Origin: Hyphomicrobiales bacterium
GTDB lineage: Bacteria > Pseudomonadota > Alphaproteobacteria > Rhizobiales > Rhizobiaceae
Reading direction: 5' to 3'
DNA length: 64,000 bases
NCBI GenBank assembly: GCA_900465915.1
Contig: UBKJ01000009.1
Span: forward strand, 1 to 64,000
In this document: positions 23,301 through 34,850 of the stretch, one piece after another
Numbering within the stretch: position 1 is the first letter of the stretch
Layout of the letters: each line of letters opens with the position of its first letter
Translations under genes and position numbers: made by a program
Notes under the pieces: generated by a model
Told to the model about the DNA's origin: nothing
What the model saw: the letters and a program-made list of their open reading frames with translations, nothing else
Databases searched by the model: none

Positions 23301-23849
23301 CGCGCCGGGCGCGTAGAGATCGAGAATGCCGCCGCGCACCGCATATTCGCCGATGTCGCGCACGGTCGAAACGCGCTCGAAGCCGTTGCGCTCCAGCCGC
23401 GCGGCGAGGTCGTTCATGTCGAGCTGGTTGCCGGGCCGCGCCGAAATCACCTGTTCGGCAAGGGCTGCCTGCGGCGGCAGCTTCTGCAAAATGGCGTTGG
23501 CGGTGGTGAGCACGATGGCCGGATGCGGCGACTTCTTCAGTTCCGAAAGCGCGCTGAGCGCCGCGAGCCGCCGCGCCGAGGCGTCCGCGCCCGGCGACAC
23601 GCGGTCATAGGGCAGGCAGTCCCAGGCGGGCAGGTGCAGCACCGGCAATTCCGGCGAGACGAAGCCCAAGACCTGCTCCAGATCGGCGATGCGCTGCCCG
23701 TCGCGCACGATATACATGATCGGCCCGCGCTCGCCGACCTCTTCCACCAGACGCGCGAGGCAGAAGGCCTCGAAACCGTCAGCGACGCCGTCGATCACCA
23801 CATGGCGGCTGCCGCCGGGCTTGAGGCCGATCTTGCTGAAAACGGGCAT
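20349..23849 (-). CDS. mfd: Transcription-repair coupling factor Mfd
   Basis: A 1166-residue DNA translocase that removes RNA polymerase stalled at lesions and recruits UvrA. In order: the UvrB-like N-terminal module (WDCLPYDR, about residue 75 on), the RNA-polymerase-interaction CarD-like domain (VHVDHGIGRFVGL, about 500), the RecG-like helicase with GDVGFGKTE Walker A (about 645) and IDEEQHFGV box II, and the C-terminal TRCF domain. Length is normal. It follows sdhE by eight bases and is likely co-transcribed. Confidence 0.97.
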   Translation of the reverse strand: MPVFSKIGLKPGGSRHVVIDGVADGFEAFCLARLVEEVGERGPIMYIVRDGQRIADLEQVLGFVSPELPVLHLPAWDCLPYDRVSPGADASARRLAALSALSELKKSPHPAIVLTTANAILQKLPPQAALAEQVISARPGNQLDMNDLAARLERNGFERVSTVRDIGEYAVRGGILDLYAPGADEPLRLDFFGDTLETIRAFDPASQRTTGTRKEFVLQPMSEITLTPDMISRFRRNYVAMFGAPQRDDALYQAISEGRRFAGMEHWLPLFYDGLETVFDHAGAMPVVFDHLVHEALTERHTMVVDHYEARLRQAEGKEPGGDAVPYKPVKPETLYLTPAQVEEAVAATGLRVDLTPFGAPEMPGRTVVHADAHKGRSFAEERAATDVNLFEAVVKHIAELRSSGKKVLVAAWSEGSLDRLCQVLDEHGLERIETVDRLSMVKALSRDKITAAVLAVESGFDAGDLVVVAEQDILGDRLIRRSKRRKRDQDFISEVASLTAGDIVVHVDHGIGRFVGLKTITAAGAPHDCLEIHYAGDDRLFLPVENIELLSRYGSEGSDAVLDKLGGGAWQARKAKLKKRLLEIAGHLIQIAAERQMRGAPVMTPPDGLYAEFAARFPYDETDDQMRAIEAVADDLAEGKPMDRLICGDVGFGKTEVALRAAFIAAMSGVQVAVVVPTTLLSRQHFKTFSQRFHGLPIHVAHASRLVGAKELAATKKGLEEGTVDIVVGTHALLGSSIKFKNLGLLIIDEEQHFGVKHKERLKELKSDVHVLTLSATPIPRTLQLALTGVRELSLITTPPVDRMAVRTFVSPFDPLVIRETLLRERYRGGQSFYVCPRISDLGEIQEFLQNHVPELKVAVAHGQMAPGVLDDIMNAFYDGQYDVLLSTTIVESGLDIPTANTMIVHRADMFGLSQLYQLRGRVGRSKQRAFALFTLPAGKMLTQMAERRLKVLQSLDTLGAGFQLASHDMDIRGAGNLLGEEQSGHIKEVGFELYQQMLEEAVATLKGSVEVEDSQWSPQIAIGTAVMIPEAYVPDLQLRLGLYRRLADLEEPQEIDAFGAELIDRFGPLPEEVQHLLKIVYIKALCRRANVEKLDAGPKGVVIQFRNATFNNPVGLVKMIGEQGSMAKIRQDQSIVFIRDWPTPEKRLNGSAVVMTQLAKIAAA

Positions 23850-23857
23850 TGTCTATC

Positions 23858-24145
23858 TCAGAATTCGATGCGGTCGCGGAAGGCGACGATATCGCGGAAA
23901 AGCGGCGTGTCGTATTCGGGCGGGGTCGCGCTTTCGCCCGTCACCCATTTGAGAAGATCGCGGTCGAGCACTTCGAGAATCCGCTCGAATTCGTCGAGCT
24001 GATCGTCGGTGAAGCCGGCGATATAGGCGTCGGCATATTGGCCCAGAATCAGGTCCATCTCGCGCATGCCGCGATGCCACGAGCGGAACAGCAGCTTGCG
24101 GCGGCGCACGTCCAGATTTTCCGTCGAACAGGTGCTGCCAGTCAT
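23858..24145 (-). CDS. sdhE: Succinate dehydrogenase assembly factor SdhE
   Basis: A 95-residue DUF339/SdhE protein promoting covalent FAD attachment to succinate dehydrogenase. The conserved RRRKLLFRSWHRGMREMD segment, including the RGxxE-type RGMRE motif, is present, followed by the acidic helical LDEFERILEVLDRDLLKWV. Start placed at ATG 24145 (MTGST); the longer in-frame ATG at 24193 adds an unlikely extension. Divergent from recG. Confidence 0.92.
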   Translation of the reverse strand: MTGSTCSTENLDVRRRKLLFRSWHRGMREMDLILGQYADAYIAGFTDDQLDEFERILEVLDRDLLKWVTGESATPPEYDTPLFRDIVAFRDRIEF

Positions 24146-24303
24146 CGCCGTCTCGCTTTCGGTGGGTTCGGATGCCGGTATATAGCATCTCACGCGTCGG
24201 TGGGAACCCGTTTCCTGACCCGGAACAAAAAGAGCACAGAAACTTTATCGCTTACCCTTGCCAGGGCTTGCTTGTGACAGCGAAGCGGTTAATGCTCGCC
24301 GCC

Positions 24304-26412
24304 ATGCGCCCGTCCTTGCTCGATCCCTTCTTCGCCTCCGTCCGCTCGCTTTCCGGCATCGGCCCGAAAGTGTCGGTCCTGCTCGGCAAGCTGCTTGGGA
24401 CCGACGCGCCGGGCGCGGAGCCGAAAGTGGGCCAGCTCCTGTTCCTCGCGCCGCACAGCGTCATCGACCGGCGCAACCGTCCGGGGATCGCGAACGCGCC
24501 GGAAGGGACCGTCGTCACGCTGGAAGTGATGGTGGACCAGCACCAGCCCGCGCCGCCCGGCCGCGGCAACGTCCCGCACCGCGTTTTCGCCCATGACGAG
24601 ACGGGCGAGATCGCGCTGACCTTCTTTCACGCGCAATTGCCGTGGCTGCACAAAAACCTGCCAGAAGGCGAGACGGTGATCGTCTCCGGCAAGGTGGAAT
24701 GGTTCAACGGCCGCGCCTCCATGGTGCATCCGGATTATATCGCCAGCCTCGAAGACGCGGCCAGCCTGCCCATGGTCGAGCCGGTCTATCCGCTCACCGC
24801 CGGTCTTTCGCCCAAGACGCTGGCGCGCGCCGTGCGCGAGGCGTTGAGCCGCGCGCCGCGACTGCCGGAATGGATCGACGCGCCGCTGCTTGCGCGCGAG
24901 CGTTTCCCAGCCTTCCACGAGGCGATGCAGATTCTGCACCAGCCGCAGGAACCCACTGATATCGCGCTCGAAAGCGTCGCCCGGCGCAGGCTCGCCTATG
25001 ACGAATTTCTGGCCGGGCAACTGGCGCTGGCGCTAGTGCGCGCCAAGACCAAGCGGCTCTCCGGCCGTCCGCTGGAGGGCACGGGAAAAATCGTCGCGGA
25101 AATCCTGCGCCACCTGCCCTATCGGCTTACCGGCGGGCAGGAGCAGGCGGTTCGCGACATCGTCGCCGACCTCAAATCGCCGCAGCGCATGTTGCGGCTT
25201 TTGCAGGGCGACGTGGGGTCGGGCAAGACGGTGGTGGGGCTTCTGTCCATGGCGCATGCCGCCGAATCCGGCGGGCAGTCGGCGCTGATGGCTCCGACGG
25301 AAGTGCTGGCGCGGCAGCATTTCGCCACCATCGCGCCGCTCGCTGAAAAGGCGGGGCTGAAAGCCGCGCTTCTCACCGGCCGCGAAAAGGGCAAGGAGCG
25401 CACCGCCGTTCTGGACGGCTTGAAAAGCGGCGAGATCGACATCGTCATCGGCACCCATGCGCTGTTTCAGGAAAAGGTGGAATATCACGATCTGGTCTTC
25501 GTCATCATCGACGAGCAGCACCGTTTCGGCGTGCATCAACGCCTGATGCTGACCGCTAAGGGGGCCGCGCCCGACATGCTGGTGATGACGGCGACGCCGA
25601 TCCCGCGCACGCTGGTGCTGACCGCCTTCGGCGACATGGATGTGTCCAAGCTCACCGAAAAGCCCGCCGGCCGCCAGCCGATCACCACCGCGATCATACC
25701 CATGGAGCGCATGGGCGAACTGGTCGAGCGCATCCGCAAGGCGGTGGCGGAAGGGCAGAAGATCTACTGGATCTGCCCGCTTGTGGAGGAATCCGAGGTT
25801 GTGGAGCTGACCTCCGCCGAGGAACGCTTCGAGAGCCTGAAATCGGTCTTCGGCGACCGCATCGGCCTGATCCACGGGCGCATGACGGCGGCGGAGAAGG
25901 ACGAGGCCATGCGCGCCTTCAAGCAAAGCGAGACGCGGCTTCTGGTGGCCACCACGGTGATCGAGGTCGGTGTGGACGTGCCGGACGCCACCATCATCGT
26001 CATCGAACATGCCGAGCGTTTTGGCCTCGCGCAATTGCACCAGTTGCGCGGGCGCGTCGGGCGCGGCGACAAGCCTTCCACCTGCCTGCTGCTCTATAAG
26101 GGCCCGCTCGGCGAAGTGGCGCAGGCGCGGCTGAAAGTCATGCGCGAGACGGAGGACGGTTTCCGCATCGCCGAGGAGGATTTGAAACTGCGCGGCGAAG
26201 GCGAGCTTCTCGGCACGCGCCAGTCCGGCACGCCGGGCTTCCGGCTCGCCTCCATCGAGGCGCATGCCGACCTTCTGGAAATCTCGCGCAAGGATGCGCG
26301 TTATGTGCTGGCGAGCGATCCCGATCTCGAATCCGAACGCGGACAGGCCCTGCGCGTGCTGCTTTATCTGTTCGGACGCGACGAGGCGATCCGGCTTTTA
26401 AGGGCTGGATAG
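24304..26412 (+). CDS. recG: ATP-dependent DNA helicase RecG
   Basis: A 702-residue superfamily 2 helicase that remodels stalled forks and branched DNA. An N-terminal wedge/OB domain (about residues 60-160, containing IALTFFHAQLPWL) precedes the helicase core with GDVGSGKT Walker A (about 305) and IIDEQHRFGVHQR box II, and a C-terminal module with HQLRGRVGRGDKPS. Start placed at ATG 24304 (MRPSLLDP); an ATG four codons earlier is possible. Divergent from the sdhE-mfd unit. Confidence 0.96.
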   Translation: MRPSLLDPFFASVRSLSGIGPKVSVLLGKLLGTDAPGAEPKVGQLLFLAPHSVIDRRNRPGIANAPEGTVVTLEVMVDQHQPAPPGRGNVPHRVFAHDETGEIALTFFHAQLPWLHKNLPEGETVIVSGKVEWFNGRASMVHPDYIASLEDAASLPMVEPVYPLTAGLSPKTLARAVREALSRAPRLPEWIDAPLLARERFPAFHEAMQILHQPQEPTDIALESVARRRLAYDEFLAGQLALALVRAKTKRLSGRPLEGTGKIVAEILRHLPYRLTGGQEQAVRDIVADLKSPQRMLRLLQGDVGSGKTVVGLLSMAHAAESGGQSALMAPTEVLARQHFATIAPLAEKAGLKAALLTGREKGKERTAVLDGLKSGEIDIVIGTHALFQEKVEYHDLVFVIIDEQHRFGVHQRLMLTAKGAAPDMLVMTATPIPRTLVLTAFGDMDVSKLTEKPAGRQPITTAIIPMERMGELVERIRKAVAEGQKIYWICPLVEESEVVELTSAEERFESLKSVFGDRIGLIHGRMTAAEKDEAMRAFKQSETRLLVATTVIEVGVDVPDATIIVIEHAERFGLAQLHQLRGRVGRGDKPSTCLLLYKGPLGEVAQARLKVMRETEDGFRIAEEDLKLRGEGELLGTRQSGTPGFRLASIEAHADLLEISRKDARYVLASDPDLESERGQALRVLLYLFGRDEAIRLLRAG

Positions 26413-26416
26413 CAAA

Positions 26417-26438
26417 ATGGCCGCATCACTGCGGCCAT
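26417..26438. terminator. Terminator hairpin between recG and glmS
   Basis: ATGGCCGCA (26417-26425) pairs with TGCGGCCAT (26430-26438) over TCAC. On the minus strand it is followed by TTTTGC, so it mainly serves glmS, and it may also end recG. Confidence 0.7.
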
Positions 26439-26471
26439 CTTACATAACGTTTTATCCGTAACGATCTGATT

Positions 26472-28295
<1,824 letters not shown>

Positions 28296-28337
28296 ATGAC
28301 TGCTCCAAATCCCTTTCTTGCCGACGACCGGCTTATA

Positions 28338-29696
28338 TCACTTGGTTTTCGCCGCTTTCATGGCGGCGTATTTCTCGCGCAGGACCCTGGCGCGGCCTTC
28401 CTTGTTCTCCTGCCGCGCGCGTCCGAAAGCCAGCGCGTCGGCGGGAACCTCCGCCGTGATCACGCTGCCCGAGGCGACATAGGCGCCGTCGCCGACGCGC
28501 ACCGGCGCGACCAGCGACGAGTTGGAGCCGATGAAGGCGTTCTCGCCGATCTCGGTCCGCGACTTGTTGTAGCCGTCGTAATTGCAGGTGATCGTGCCCG
28601 CGCCGATATTGCTGCCGGCGCCGATGGTGGCGTCGCCGATATAGGTGAGATGGTTGATCTTGGCGCCCACGCCAACGTCGGCGTTCTTGACCTCGCAGAA
28701 ATTGCCGACCTTGGCCCCCTCGGCCAGCCTGGCGCCCGGACGCAGGCGGGCGAAAGGCCCGATCTCGGCCTGCGGGCCGACCTGCGCCCCTTCGATATGC
28801 GAGAAGGCGTGGATCACGGCGCCCGAGGCGACATGCGCGCCGGGGCCGAAGAACACGTTGGGCTCGATCGTCACGTCGGCCTCGACCAGCGTGTCGTGGT
28901 GGAAGAACACCGTCTCCGGCGCGATCAGCGTCACGCCGGCGAGCATCATGTCGCGGCGCTTGCGGTCCTGCCAGATGGCTTCGGCCTCGGCCAGCTCGGC
29001 GCGATTGTTGATGCCGATGACGTTGTCGACCGGAACCTCCACCGCCGTGACGGCGAGGCCCCTGGCGTCGGCCAGCGCCACGATGTCGGTGAGGTAATAT
29101 TCGCCCTTGGCGTTGGCGTTGCCGACCGCGTCGAGCAGCGCCAGCGCATGGTCGCCGCGCACCGCCATCAGGCCGCCGTTGCAGAAGCCGATCTTCTTCT
29201 GCGCCTCAGTCGCTTCCTTCTCCTCGACGATGGCGGTCAGCCGGCCGCCTTCCTCGATCAGCCGGCCGTAGCCGTGCGGATTTTCCGGGCGAAAGCCGAT
29301 CACCACGATATCCGCGCCCTCGGCCAGCCGCGCGCGGGCGGCTTGCAGCGACTGCGCCTCGACGAGCGGCGTGTCGCCGAACACGATCAGGAGGTCGTCA
29401 TAGCCGCGCGCGATGGCCTCGCGCGCCGCCAGCACCGCATGGGCGGTGCCGAGCCGCTCGGTCTGCTCGAAGGCCGAGACGGGGCCGGCGAATTTTTCCA
29501 CCGCGCCGCGCACCTGCTCCGCGCCGCGCCCGACCACCAGCGCCACGTCGCTCCTGCCCGTGCCTTGTACGGCCTTCACCACATGGCAGACCAGCGGCAA
29601 GCCCGCCACCTTGTGCAGCACTTTCGGCAGGCTCGATTTCATGCGCGTGCCTTCGCCGGCGGCGAGCACGATGGAGAGGCAGGTGCGTTCGGTCAT
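28338..29696 (-). CDS. glmU: Bifunctional UDP-N-acetylglucosamine pyrophosphorylase/acetyltransferase GlmU
   Basis: A 452-residue enzyme acetylating glucosamine-1-phosphate and then forming UDP-GlcNAc. The uridyltransferase domain has [18 protein letters not shown] at its start; the C-terminal left-handed beta-helix shows hexapeptide repeats ([18 protein letters not shown] and so on) and the acetyl-CoA site region. It is upstream of glmS in the same transcript. Confidence 0.97.
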   Translation of the reverse strand: MTERTCLSIVLAAGEGTRMKSSLPKVLHKVAGLPLVCHVVKAVQGTGRSDVALVVGRGAEQVRGAVEKFAGPVSAFEQTERLGTAHAVLAAREAIARGYDDLLIVFGDTPLVEAQSLQAARARLAEGADIVVIGFRPENPHGYGRLIEEGGRLTAIVEEKEATEAQKKIGFCNGGLMAVRGDHALALLDAVGNANAKGEYYLTDIVALADARGLAVTAVEVPVDNVIGINNRAELAEAEAIWQDRKRRDMMLAGVTLIAPETVFFHHDTLVEADVTIEPNVFFGPGAHVASGAVIHAFSHIEGAQVGPQAEIGPFARLRPGARLAEGAKVGNFCEVKNADVGVGAKINHLTYIGDATIGAGSNIGAGTITCNYDGYNKSRTEIGENAFIGSNSSLVAPVRVGDGAYVASGSVITAEVPADALAFGRARQENKEGRARVLREKYAAMKAAKTK

Positions 29697-29775
29697 GGGA
29701 TCGGTCTCTGATGGAAGATTCGAGGATCGGCGGCGTCAGCGCCTATATGGACGATTGCAGGTCATCGGGGCAAGC

Positions 29776-30522
29776 CTATCCGAGCCGCCCCAGTATCGGA
29801 AAAGTCTCCAGAAGCCAGAAGGAGAAGGATTGCATGCCGCCGGTGAGGAACAACACGCCCGCCGCGATCAGCAGGCCGCCCATCACCTTCTCCACCTTGC
29901 CCAGATGTACGCGGAAGCGGGTGAGGAAGCGCATGAAAGCTCCCGAGAACAGGGCGGCGATCAGGAAAGGCACGCCCAGCCCCAGCGAATAGACGCCGAG
30001 CAGCGTCGCGCCCGCGCCCACCGTGCCGCTGCCGCCGGCCAGCGTCAGGATCGGCCCCAGCACCGGGCCGATGCAGGGCGTCCAGCCGAAGGCGAAGGCG
30101 AGGCCCATCACATAGGCCCCGAGCGGCGAGGCCGGCGCGTTGCGCGCCTGGAAGCGCGCCTCGCGCGACAGCACCGACAGGCGCAACACGCCAAGAAAGT
30201 TCAGCCCCATCAGGATGATGACCACGCCGGCGGCGACGGCGATCTCCTGCTGCCAGGCGCGCAGGAAGGCGCCGATAGACGAGGCCCCTGCCCCCAGCGC
30301 CACGAAGACGGTGGTGAAGCCGAGCACGAAGGAGATCGCGGCCAGCACCAGCGAGCGGCGATGCGCGCTCATGCCGACGCGGGCGGCTTTCTCGGCGCGG
30401 AAATCCTCGACGCTGACGCCGGCCATGTAGCACAGATAGGGCGGCACCAGCGGCAGCACGCAGGGCGACAGGAAGGACAACGCCCCCGCGCCCGCGGCGG
30501 TCATATAGGAGATATCCAGCAC
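29776..30522 (-). CDS. ccdA: Cytochrome c biogenesis protein CcdA
   Basis: A 248-residue membrane protein of the CcdA/DsbD-transmembrane family with six hydrophobic helices. The two redox cysteines are in SFLSPCVLPLVPPY (C21) and FGWTPCIGPVLG, both preceding prolines as in the family. It passes reducing power from cytoplasmic thioredoxin to periplasmic thiol proteins for cytochrome c maturation. It is on the same strand as glmU and upstream of it; the 79-base gap leaves co-transcription open. Confidence 0.93.
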   Translation of the reverse strand: MLDISYMTAAGAGALSFLSPCVLPLVPPYLCYMAGVSVEDFRAEKAARVGMSAHRRSLVLAAISFVLGFTTVFVALGAGASSIGAFLRAWQQEIAVAAGVVIILMGLNFLGVLRLSVLSREARFQARNAPASPLGAYVMGLAFAFGWTPCIGPVLGPILTLAGGSGTVGAGATLLGVYSLGLGVPFLIAALFSGAFMRFLTRFRVHLGKVEKVMGGLLIAAGVLFLTGGMQSFSFWLLETFPILGRLG

Positions 30523-30818
30523 GATTATGCTTTCCTTGCTAAAGACCGGCTTTGCAGAAAACCGGGAACGGCGGTCGCGGCCCGTGCGTTAGAGGTCGCC
30601 GCCGGTGGTATATAATTCAAGTCTTTCATATATTGAATATTCCAGTCGAAATATCTCCGGCTGCGACGAAAATCGCCATATCCATTGTTTTCGAGGCATG
30701 ATGCGCGTTTCGATGTTTTCGCCGCGTCGCAAAATGCTTCGAGAACACAAGTTCGCCCAAAATACGGAGCATGCCGCGCACGAAATTCCGCCGACCGCAC
30801 CAGATGAACGAAGTCCAG
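30523..30818. promoter_or_regulatory. Divergent ccdA/lpiA intergenic region
   Basis: An AT-rich core around 30608-30650 (GTATATAATTCAAG, TCATATATTGAATATT) contrasts with the surrounding GC-rich DNA and probably holds the lpiA promoter. ATTCAA (30615-30620) and TTGAAT (30633-30638) form a short inverted repeat inside it, a possible operator. No gene is seen. Confidence 0.45.
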
Positions 30819-33437
30819 ATGAGTCTTACCGATAAAGAGAGCGCGCCTCAACCCATGCCGACCCTCGCCCGCCTCGTCGGCGCGCTGCGCGGGCGGCGTC
30901 ATGCGCTGATTCCGCTCGCCGGCGTCGCCATCGCGCTTCTCGCCGTCTATGTGCTGGCGACCATGCTGCAGCACACCTCGCGCGCGCAGACGATCGAGGC
31001 CTTCCACAACATCTCCTGGACCACGCTCGGCCTCGCCGTCTTTTTCACGCTCGTGAGCTACGCCGCCGTGGCGCTCTACGACGTGGTGGCGGTCGACACC
31101 ATCGCGCCCAACCAGATCCCGCGCCGCATCGCGGCGCTGGCCGGGGCGGCCGGCTACGCCATCTCCAACGCGCTCGGCTTCTCGCTGCTCACCGGCGGCG
31201 CGCTGCGCTACCGCATCTACGCCGCCGAGGGCGTCAGCCTCGCCGATATCGGCAAGATCGTCGGCACCTCCTGGTTCGCCATCTGGTTCGCGCTCGTCAT
31301 CATGGTCGGCGCGGCGCTGCTCATCGACCCGCACGACGTGCCGTGGCTGTCCACCGTCGATCCGCGCATCGACATCGTCGCCGGCGCGGTCATCCTCGGC
31401 GCTGTCGGCTGGCTGATCTACTGGCTGTCGCATGGCGAGCGCAGCCTGACCGTGGGCGCCTTCAGCCTGCGCCTGCCCAATTCGCGCGGCGCGCTGATCC
31501 AGATCCTCGCCGGCCTCGTCGACGTGGGCGCCGCCGCCGCCACGCTCTACGTATTGATGCCGTCGGCGGCGGTCCCGAGCTTCGCCGTCTTCGCGCTGGT
31601 CTACGTCATCGCCATCGTGCTCGGCATCGCCAGCCACGCGCCGGGCGGCCTCGGCGCCTTCGAGGCCACCATCATCGCCGGGCTGGGGCTGGGCGACAAG
31701 CCCGAAGCCATCGCGGCGCTGATCGCCTATCGCGTCGTCTACACGGTCATGCCGCTGGCCGTCGCCACGGCGGGCGTTCTGTTCTGGGAGGCGCTGCGCC
31801 GCCGCCACAAGCTCGGCAAGCAGGCGCGCTTCGCCAAGCGGCTGGTGGAGCCGCTGGCGCCCGGCCTTTCGGCCAGCATCATCTTCCTGGGCGGCATCAT
31901 CCTGCTCGTCTCCGGCGCCACGCCCGACCTGCGCGAGCGCGCCGAGATCCTCTCCGACGTCATGCCCGAGCCGCTGATGGAAATGTCGCATCTGGCCGCC
32001 AGCCTCGTCGGCGTGACGCTGCTGATCGTGGCCCGCGGCCTCGCCCGCCGGCTGGAGCGCGCCTGGATCGCCGCCATGAGCCTGCTCCTGTGCGGCGCGA
32101 TCTTCTCGCTCACCAAGGGGCTCGACTGGGAGGAGGCGGTGACGCTCTGCGTCTTCGCCGGCGCGCTGTGGGGCTTTCGCGATTCCTTCTACCGCCGCCC
32201 GATCTCCGAATCCTTCGAGCTGAGCTGGAACTGGATCGCCACCGTCGCCGTCACCGTGCTGGTGGCGACCTGGCTCGGCTTCTTCGTCTATCGCCATGTG
32301 GAATATTCGAGCGACCTGTGGTGGGACTTCGCCTGGAACGGCAACGCGCCGCGCTTCCTCCGCGCCACCGTGCTGGTCTTCGCCGTGGTGGCGGCGGTGG
32401 GGCTGCACTCCATCATCAACCGCCACACCCACGGCCGGCGCAAGGCCGACTATAGCATCCCCGACGCCGTGCCCTATCTGGTCGCCCGCTGCCCGCACAC
32501 CGACGCCGCGCTGGCGCTGCTGGGCGACAAGCAGTTCCTGCTCGCGCCCGACGACAGCGCCTTCATCATGTACGCTCGGTCGGGCGGCAGCCTGATCGCG
32601 CTGGGCGAGCCGATCGGCGACCCGCACACCACCAAGGACCTCGCCTGGGCCTTCCGCTCCCGCGCCGACAGGCAGGCGCTGCGCACCGTCTTCTACGGCG
32701 TCGGCCCGCAGAGCCTGCCGCTGTTCCTCGACATGGGGCTGATCGCGCTCAAGCTCGGCGAGGTGGCGCGGGTGGACCTGACGACCTTCTCGCTCGACGG
32801 CCCGCGCCGCCAGCCCTTCCGCTACGCCGACCGCAAGGTGGACAAGGACGGCCTCGTCTTCGAGATCGTCCCGGCGGCCGAGGTCGAGCCGCTGCTGCCG
32901 CGCCTGCGCGTCATCTCCGACGCCTGGCTCGACTTCAAGTCCGGCAGCGAGAAGAGCTTCTCGCTCGGCTATTTCGACGAGGACTATCTGCGCCGCTTCG
33001 ACATGGCGGTGCTGAAGAAGGACGGCGAGATCGTCGCCTTCGCCAATCTGTGGCGCGGCGCCGACAAATACGAGATCACCGTCGACCTGATGCGCTACAT
33101 GCCCAACGTCCACAAGCTTCTGATGGACGCGCTGTTCGCCAAGCTGCTGATGGCCAGCAAGGCGGAAGGCTACAAATGGTTCAACCTGGGCGCGGCGCCG
33201 CTGTCGGGCCTGTCGCGCAGCCGCCTCGCCTCGCGCTGGAACCGCTTCGGCTCCTTCCTCTACCGGCGCGGCGCCGACCTCTACCATTTCGACGGGCTGA
33301 AGGCGTTCAAGGAAAAGTTCGACCCGGTGTGGACGCCGCATTATATGGTGTGTCCGGGCGGGCTGGACACGCCGCGCGCCCTCATAGACGCCACGACGCT
33401 GATCAACGGCAGCCCATTGGAGTTCATCCGCAAATGA
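30819..33437 (+). CDS. lpiA: Phosphatidylglycerol lysyltransferase LpiA/MprF
   Basis: An 872-residue bifunctional membrane protein. The first roughly 540 residues hold about 14 hydrophobic helices, including [12 protein letters not shown] of the flippase domain. The C-terminal DUF2156 GNAT-fold synthase domain (from about [16 protein letters not shown]) contains the GEPIGDP and [15 protein letters not shown] segments and ends with [12 protein letters not shown] and [20 protein letters not shown]. It transfers lysine from Lys-tRNA to phosphatidylglycerol, lowering surface charge and giving resistance to cationic peptides and acid. Its stop overlaps the acvB start. Confidence 0.94.
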   Translation: MSLTDKESAPQPMPTLARLVGALRGRRHALIPLAGVAIALLAVYVLATMLQHTSRAQTIEAFHNISWTTLGLAVFFTLVSYAAVALYDVVAVDTIAPNQIPRRIAALAGAAGYAISNALGFSLLTGGALRYRIYAAEGVSLADIGKIVGTSWFAIWFALVIMVGAALLIDPHDVPWLSTVDPRIDIVAGAVILGAVGWLIYWLSHGERSLTVGAFSLRLPNSRGALIQILAGLVDVGAAAATLYVLMPSAAVPSFAVFALVYVIAIVLGIASHAPGGLGAFEATIIAGLGLGDKPEAIAALIAYRVVYTVMPLAVATAGVLFWEALRRRHKLGKQARFAKRLVEPLAPGLSASIIFLGGIILLVSGATPDLRERAEILSDVMPEPLMEMSHLAASLVGVTLLIVARGLARRLERAWIAAMSLLLCGAIFSLTKGLDWEEAVTLCVFAGALWGFRDSFYRRPISESFELSWNWIATVAVTVLVATWLGFFVYRHVEYSSDLWWDFAWNGNAPRFLRATVLVFAVVAAVGLHSIINRHTHGRRKADYSIPDAVPYLVARCPHTDAALALLGDKQFLLAPDDSAFIMYARSGGSLIALGEPIGDPHTTKDLAWAFRSRADRQALRTVFYGVGPQSLPLFLDMGLIALKLGEVARVDLTTFSLDGPRRQPFRYADRKVDKDGLVFEIVPAAEVEPLLPRLRVISDAWLDFKSGSEKSFSLGYFDEDYLRRFDMAVLKKDGEIVAFANLWRGADKYEITVDLMRYMPNVHKLLMDALFAKLLMASKAEGYKWFNLGAAPLSGLSRSRLASRWNRFGSFLYRRGADLYHFDGLKAFKEKFDPVWTPHYMVCPGGLDTPRALIDATTLINGSPLEFIRK

Positions 33438-34846
33438 GAAAAGAACGGGTCTTCTTCATTCTGGCCGGGCTGGCGCTTCTGGCGGCGGCCGGCGCCTACG
33501 CCACCTTCCATTCGGGCCGGATCGCGCGGCTGTGGGCGCAGCTCTACAGCGCCGACGAGCCGGTCATCCACGCCAGCGCCGAGCGGCTGTCCAACATTCC
33601 CGTCTACATGCCCAAGGGCGACCCGGCGGGGCTGGCCATCCTCATCACCGACGAGGGCGGCGTCGCCGACCGCGAGCGCAGCTACATGGACGCCCTTCTG
33701 GCGCGCAACATCATCGTGCTGCCGGTCGATCTCGGCCCCTGGCGCGCCGCGCTCGACAAGGAGGACGGCGAGTGCAACTACCTCGATTCCGATTTCGAGG
33801 CCATCGCCAAGGAGGCGCTGCGCGGGCTCGACCTCGACGTCTACCTGCATCCGGTGCTGACCGGCGTCGGCCAGGGCGGCACCATCGCCTACGCCGCCGT
33901 GTCGGATTCGCCGGCCGCGACGGTCGCCGGCGCGGTGGCGCTGGACGCGACGCCGGCCAAGACCCGCCTGCCCTCCTGCACTGAAAAGGCCGAGGCGACC
34001 AAGGCGCCCGACGGCGGCTTCACCTATGGCGTCGACGCCGAGCTGCCCGCCCCGGCCACGCTGATCGCCGCGCCCGGCGCGCCGGTCAACGACCCGGCGG
34101 AGGCGCATAAGAAAAACGTCGCCGCCCTGCAGACCGGCCCCGACTTCAACGCGCGCATGAAGATGGCGGTCGACGAGGTCGTGGCCATGGCCGACCAGGA
34201 CGCCAAGAACAACGCACTTCCCATCGTCGACCTGCCGGCCAAGGACGGCAAGGCCGAGATGGTGGCGGTGTTCTATTCCGGCGACGGCGGCTGGCGCGAT
34301 ATCGACAAGTCCATCGGCGAATGGCTGCAGGCCCATGGCGTGCATGTGATCGGCGTGGATTCGCTGCGCTATTTCTGGTCCGAGCGCACGCCGGAGGAGA
34401 TCGCCGCCGACACCACGGCCATGATCAAGAAGGCCGACCCGACCGGCAAGCTGCCGGCGGCGGTGCTGGGCTATTCCTTCGGCGCCGACACCTTCCCCTT
34501 CGCCTGGAAGCATCTCGATCCGGCGCTGCGGGACCGCATCCGCATGGTCGGGCTCCTGGGCGTGGAGACGACGACCACGTTCCAGGTCTCGATCGAGGGC
34601 TGGCTGGGCATGGAGGGCGACAAGGACGTGGTTCCGGCCATCGCCGACATCCCGCTCGACCGCGTGGTCTGCGTCTATGGCGAGGAGGAGGAGGACACCG
34701 CCTGCACCGCCGACAAGCTCAAGGGCATGGACGTCATGAAGCTCGCGGGCGGGCATCATTTCGACGAGAATTACGAGCCGATCGCCGCCGCCCTCCTCGA
34801 CAAGATGCGCGCCCGCGCCGGCCTGCCGCCGCGCCCGGCGAGCTGA
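33434..34846 (+). CDS. acvB: AcvB/VirJ family protein (lysyl-PG hydrolase-like)
   Basis: A 470-residue protein with an N-terminal membrane anchor or signal (residues 5-25) and the C-terminal VirJ domain. The serine-hydrolase elbow [23 protein letters not shown] at the start of the hydrolase fold and a late histidine in [10 protein letters not shown] suggest an alpha/beta hydrolase triad in the periplasm. In Agrobacterium and Rhizobium the acvB partner of lpiA hydrolyses lysyl-phosphatidylglycerol and affects virulence or acid tolerance. The ATG overlaps the lpiA stop (ATGA at 33434-33437), the standard operon arrangement. Confidence 0.92.
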   Translation: MRKERVFFILAGLALLAAAGAYATFHSGRIARLWAQLYSADEPVIHASAERLSNIPVYMPKGDPAGLAILITDEGGVADRERSYMDALLARNIIVLPVDLGPWRAALDKEDGECNYLDSDFEAIAKEALRGLDLDVYLHPVLTGVGQGGTIAYAAVSDSPAATVAGAVALDATPAKTRLPSCTEKAEATKAPDGGFTYGVDAELPAPATLIAAPGAPVNDPAEAHKKNVAALQTGPDFNARMKMAVDEVVAMADQDAKNNALPIVDLPAKDGKAEMVAVFYSGDGGWRDIDKSIGEWLQAHGVHVIGVDSLRYFWSERTPEEIAADTTAMIKKADPTGKLPAAVLGYSFGADTFPFAWKHLDPALRDRIRMVGLLGVETTTTFQVSIEGWLGMEGDKDVVPAIADIPLDRVVCVYGEEEEDTACTADKLKGMDVMKLAGGHHFDENYEPIAAALLDKMRARAGLPPRPAS

Positions 34847-34850
34847 CGGG

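Noticed and set aside
28296..28337. glmS ribozyme or other riboswitch before glmS
   Set aside because: Only 42 bases separate glmU and glmS, too short and without the required structure; no other riboswitch was recognised in the window.
30525..33341. 938-codon open frame antisense to lpiA
   Set aside because: A compositional shadow of lpiA: long antisense frames are expected at this GC content, and the product is a low-complexity Arg/Gly/Asp-rich string.
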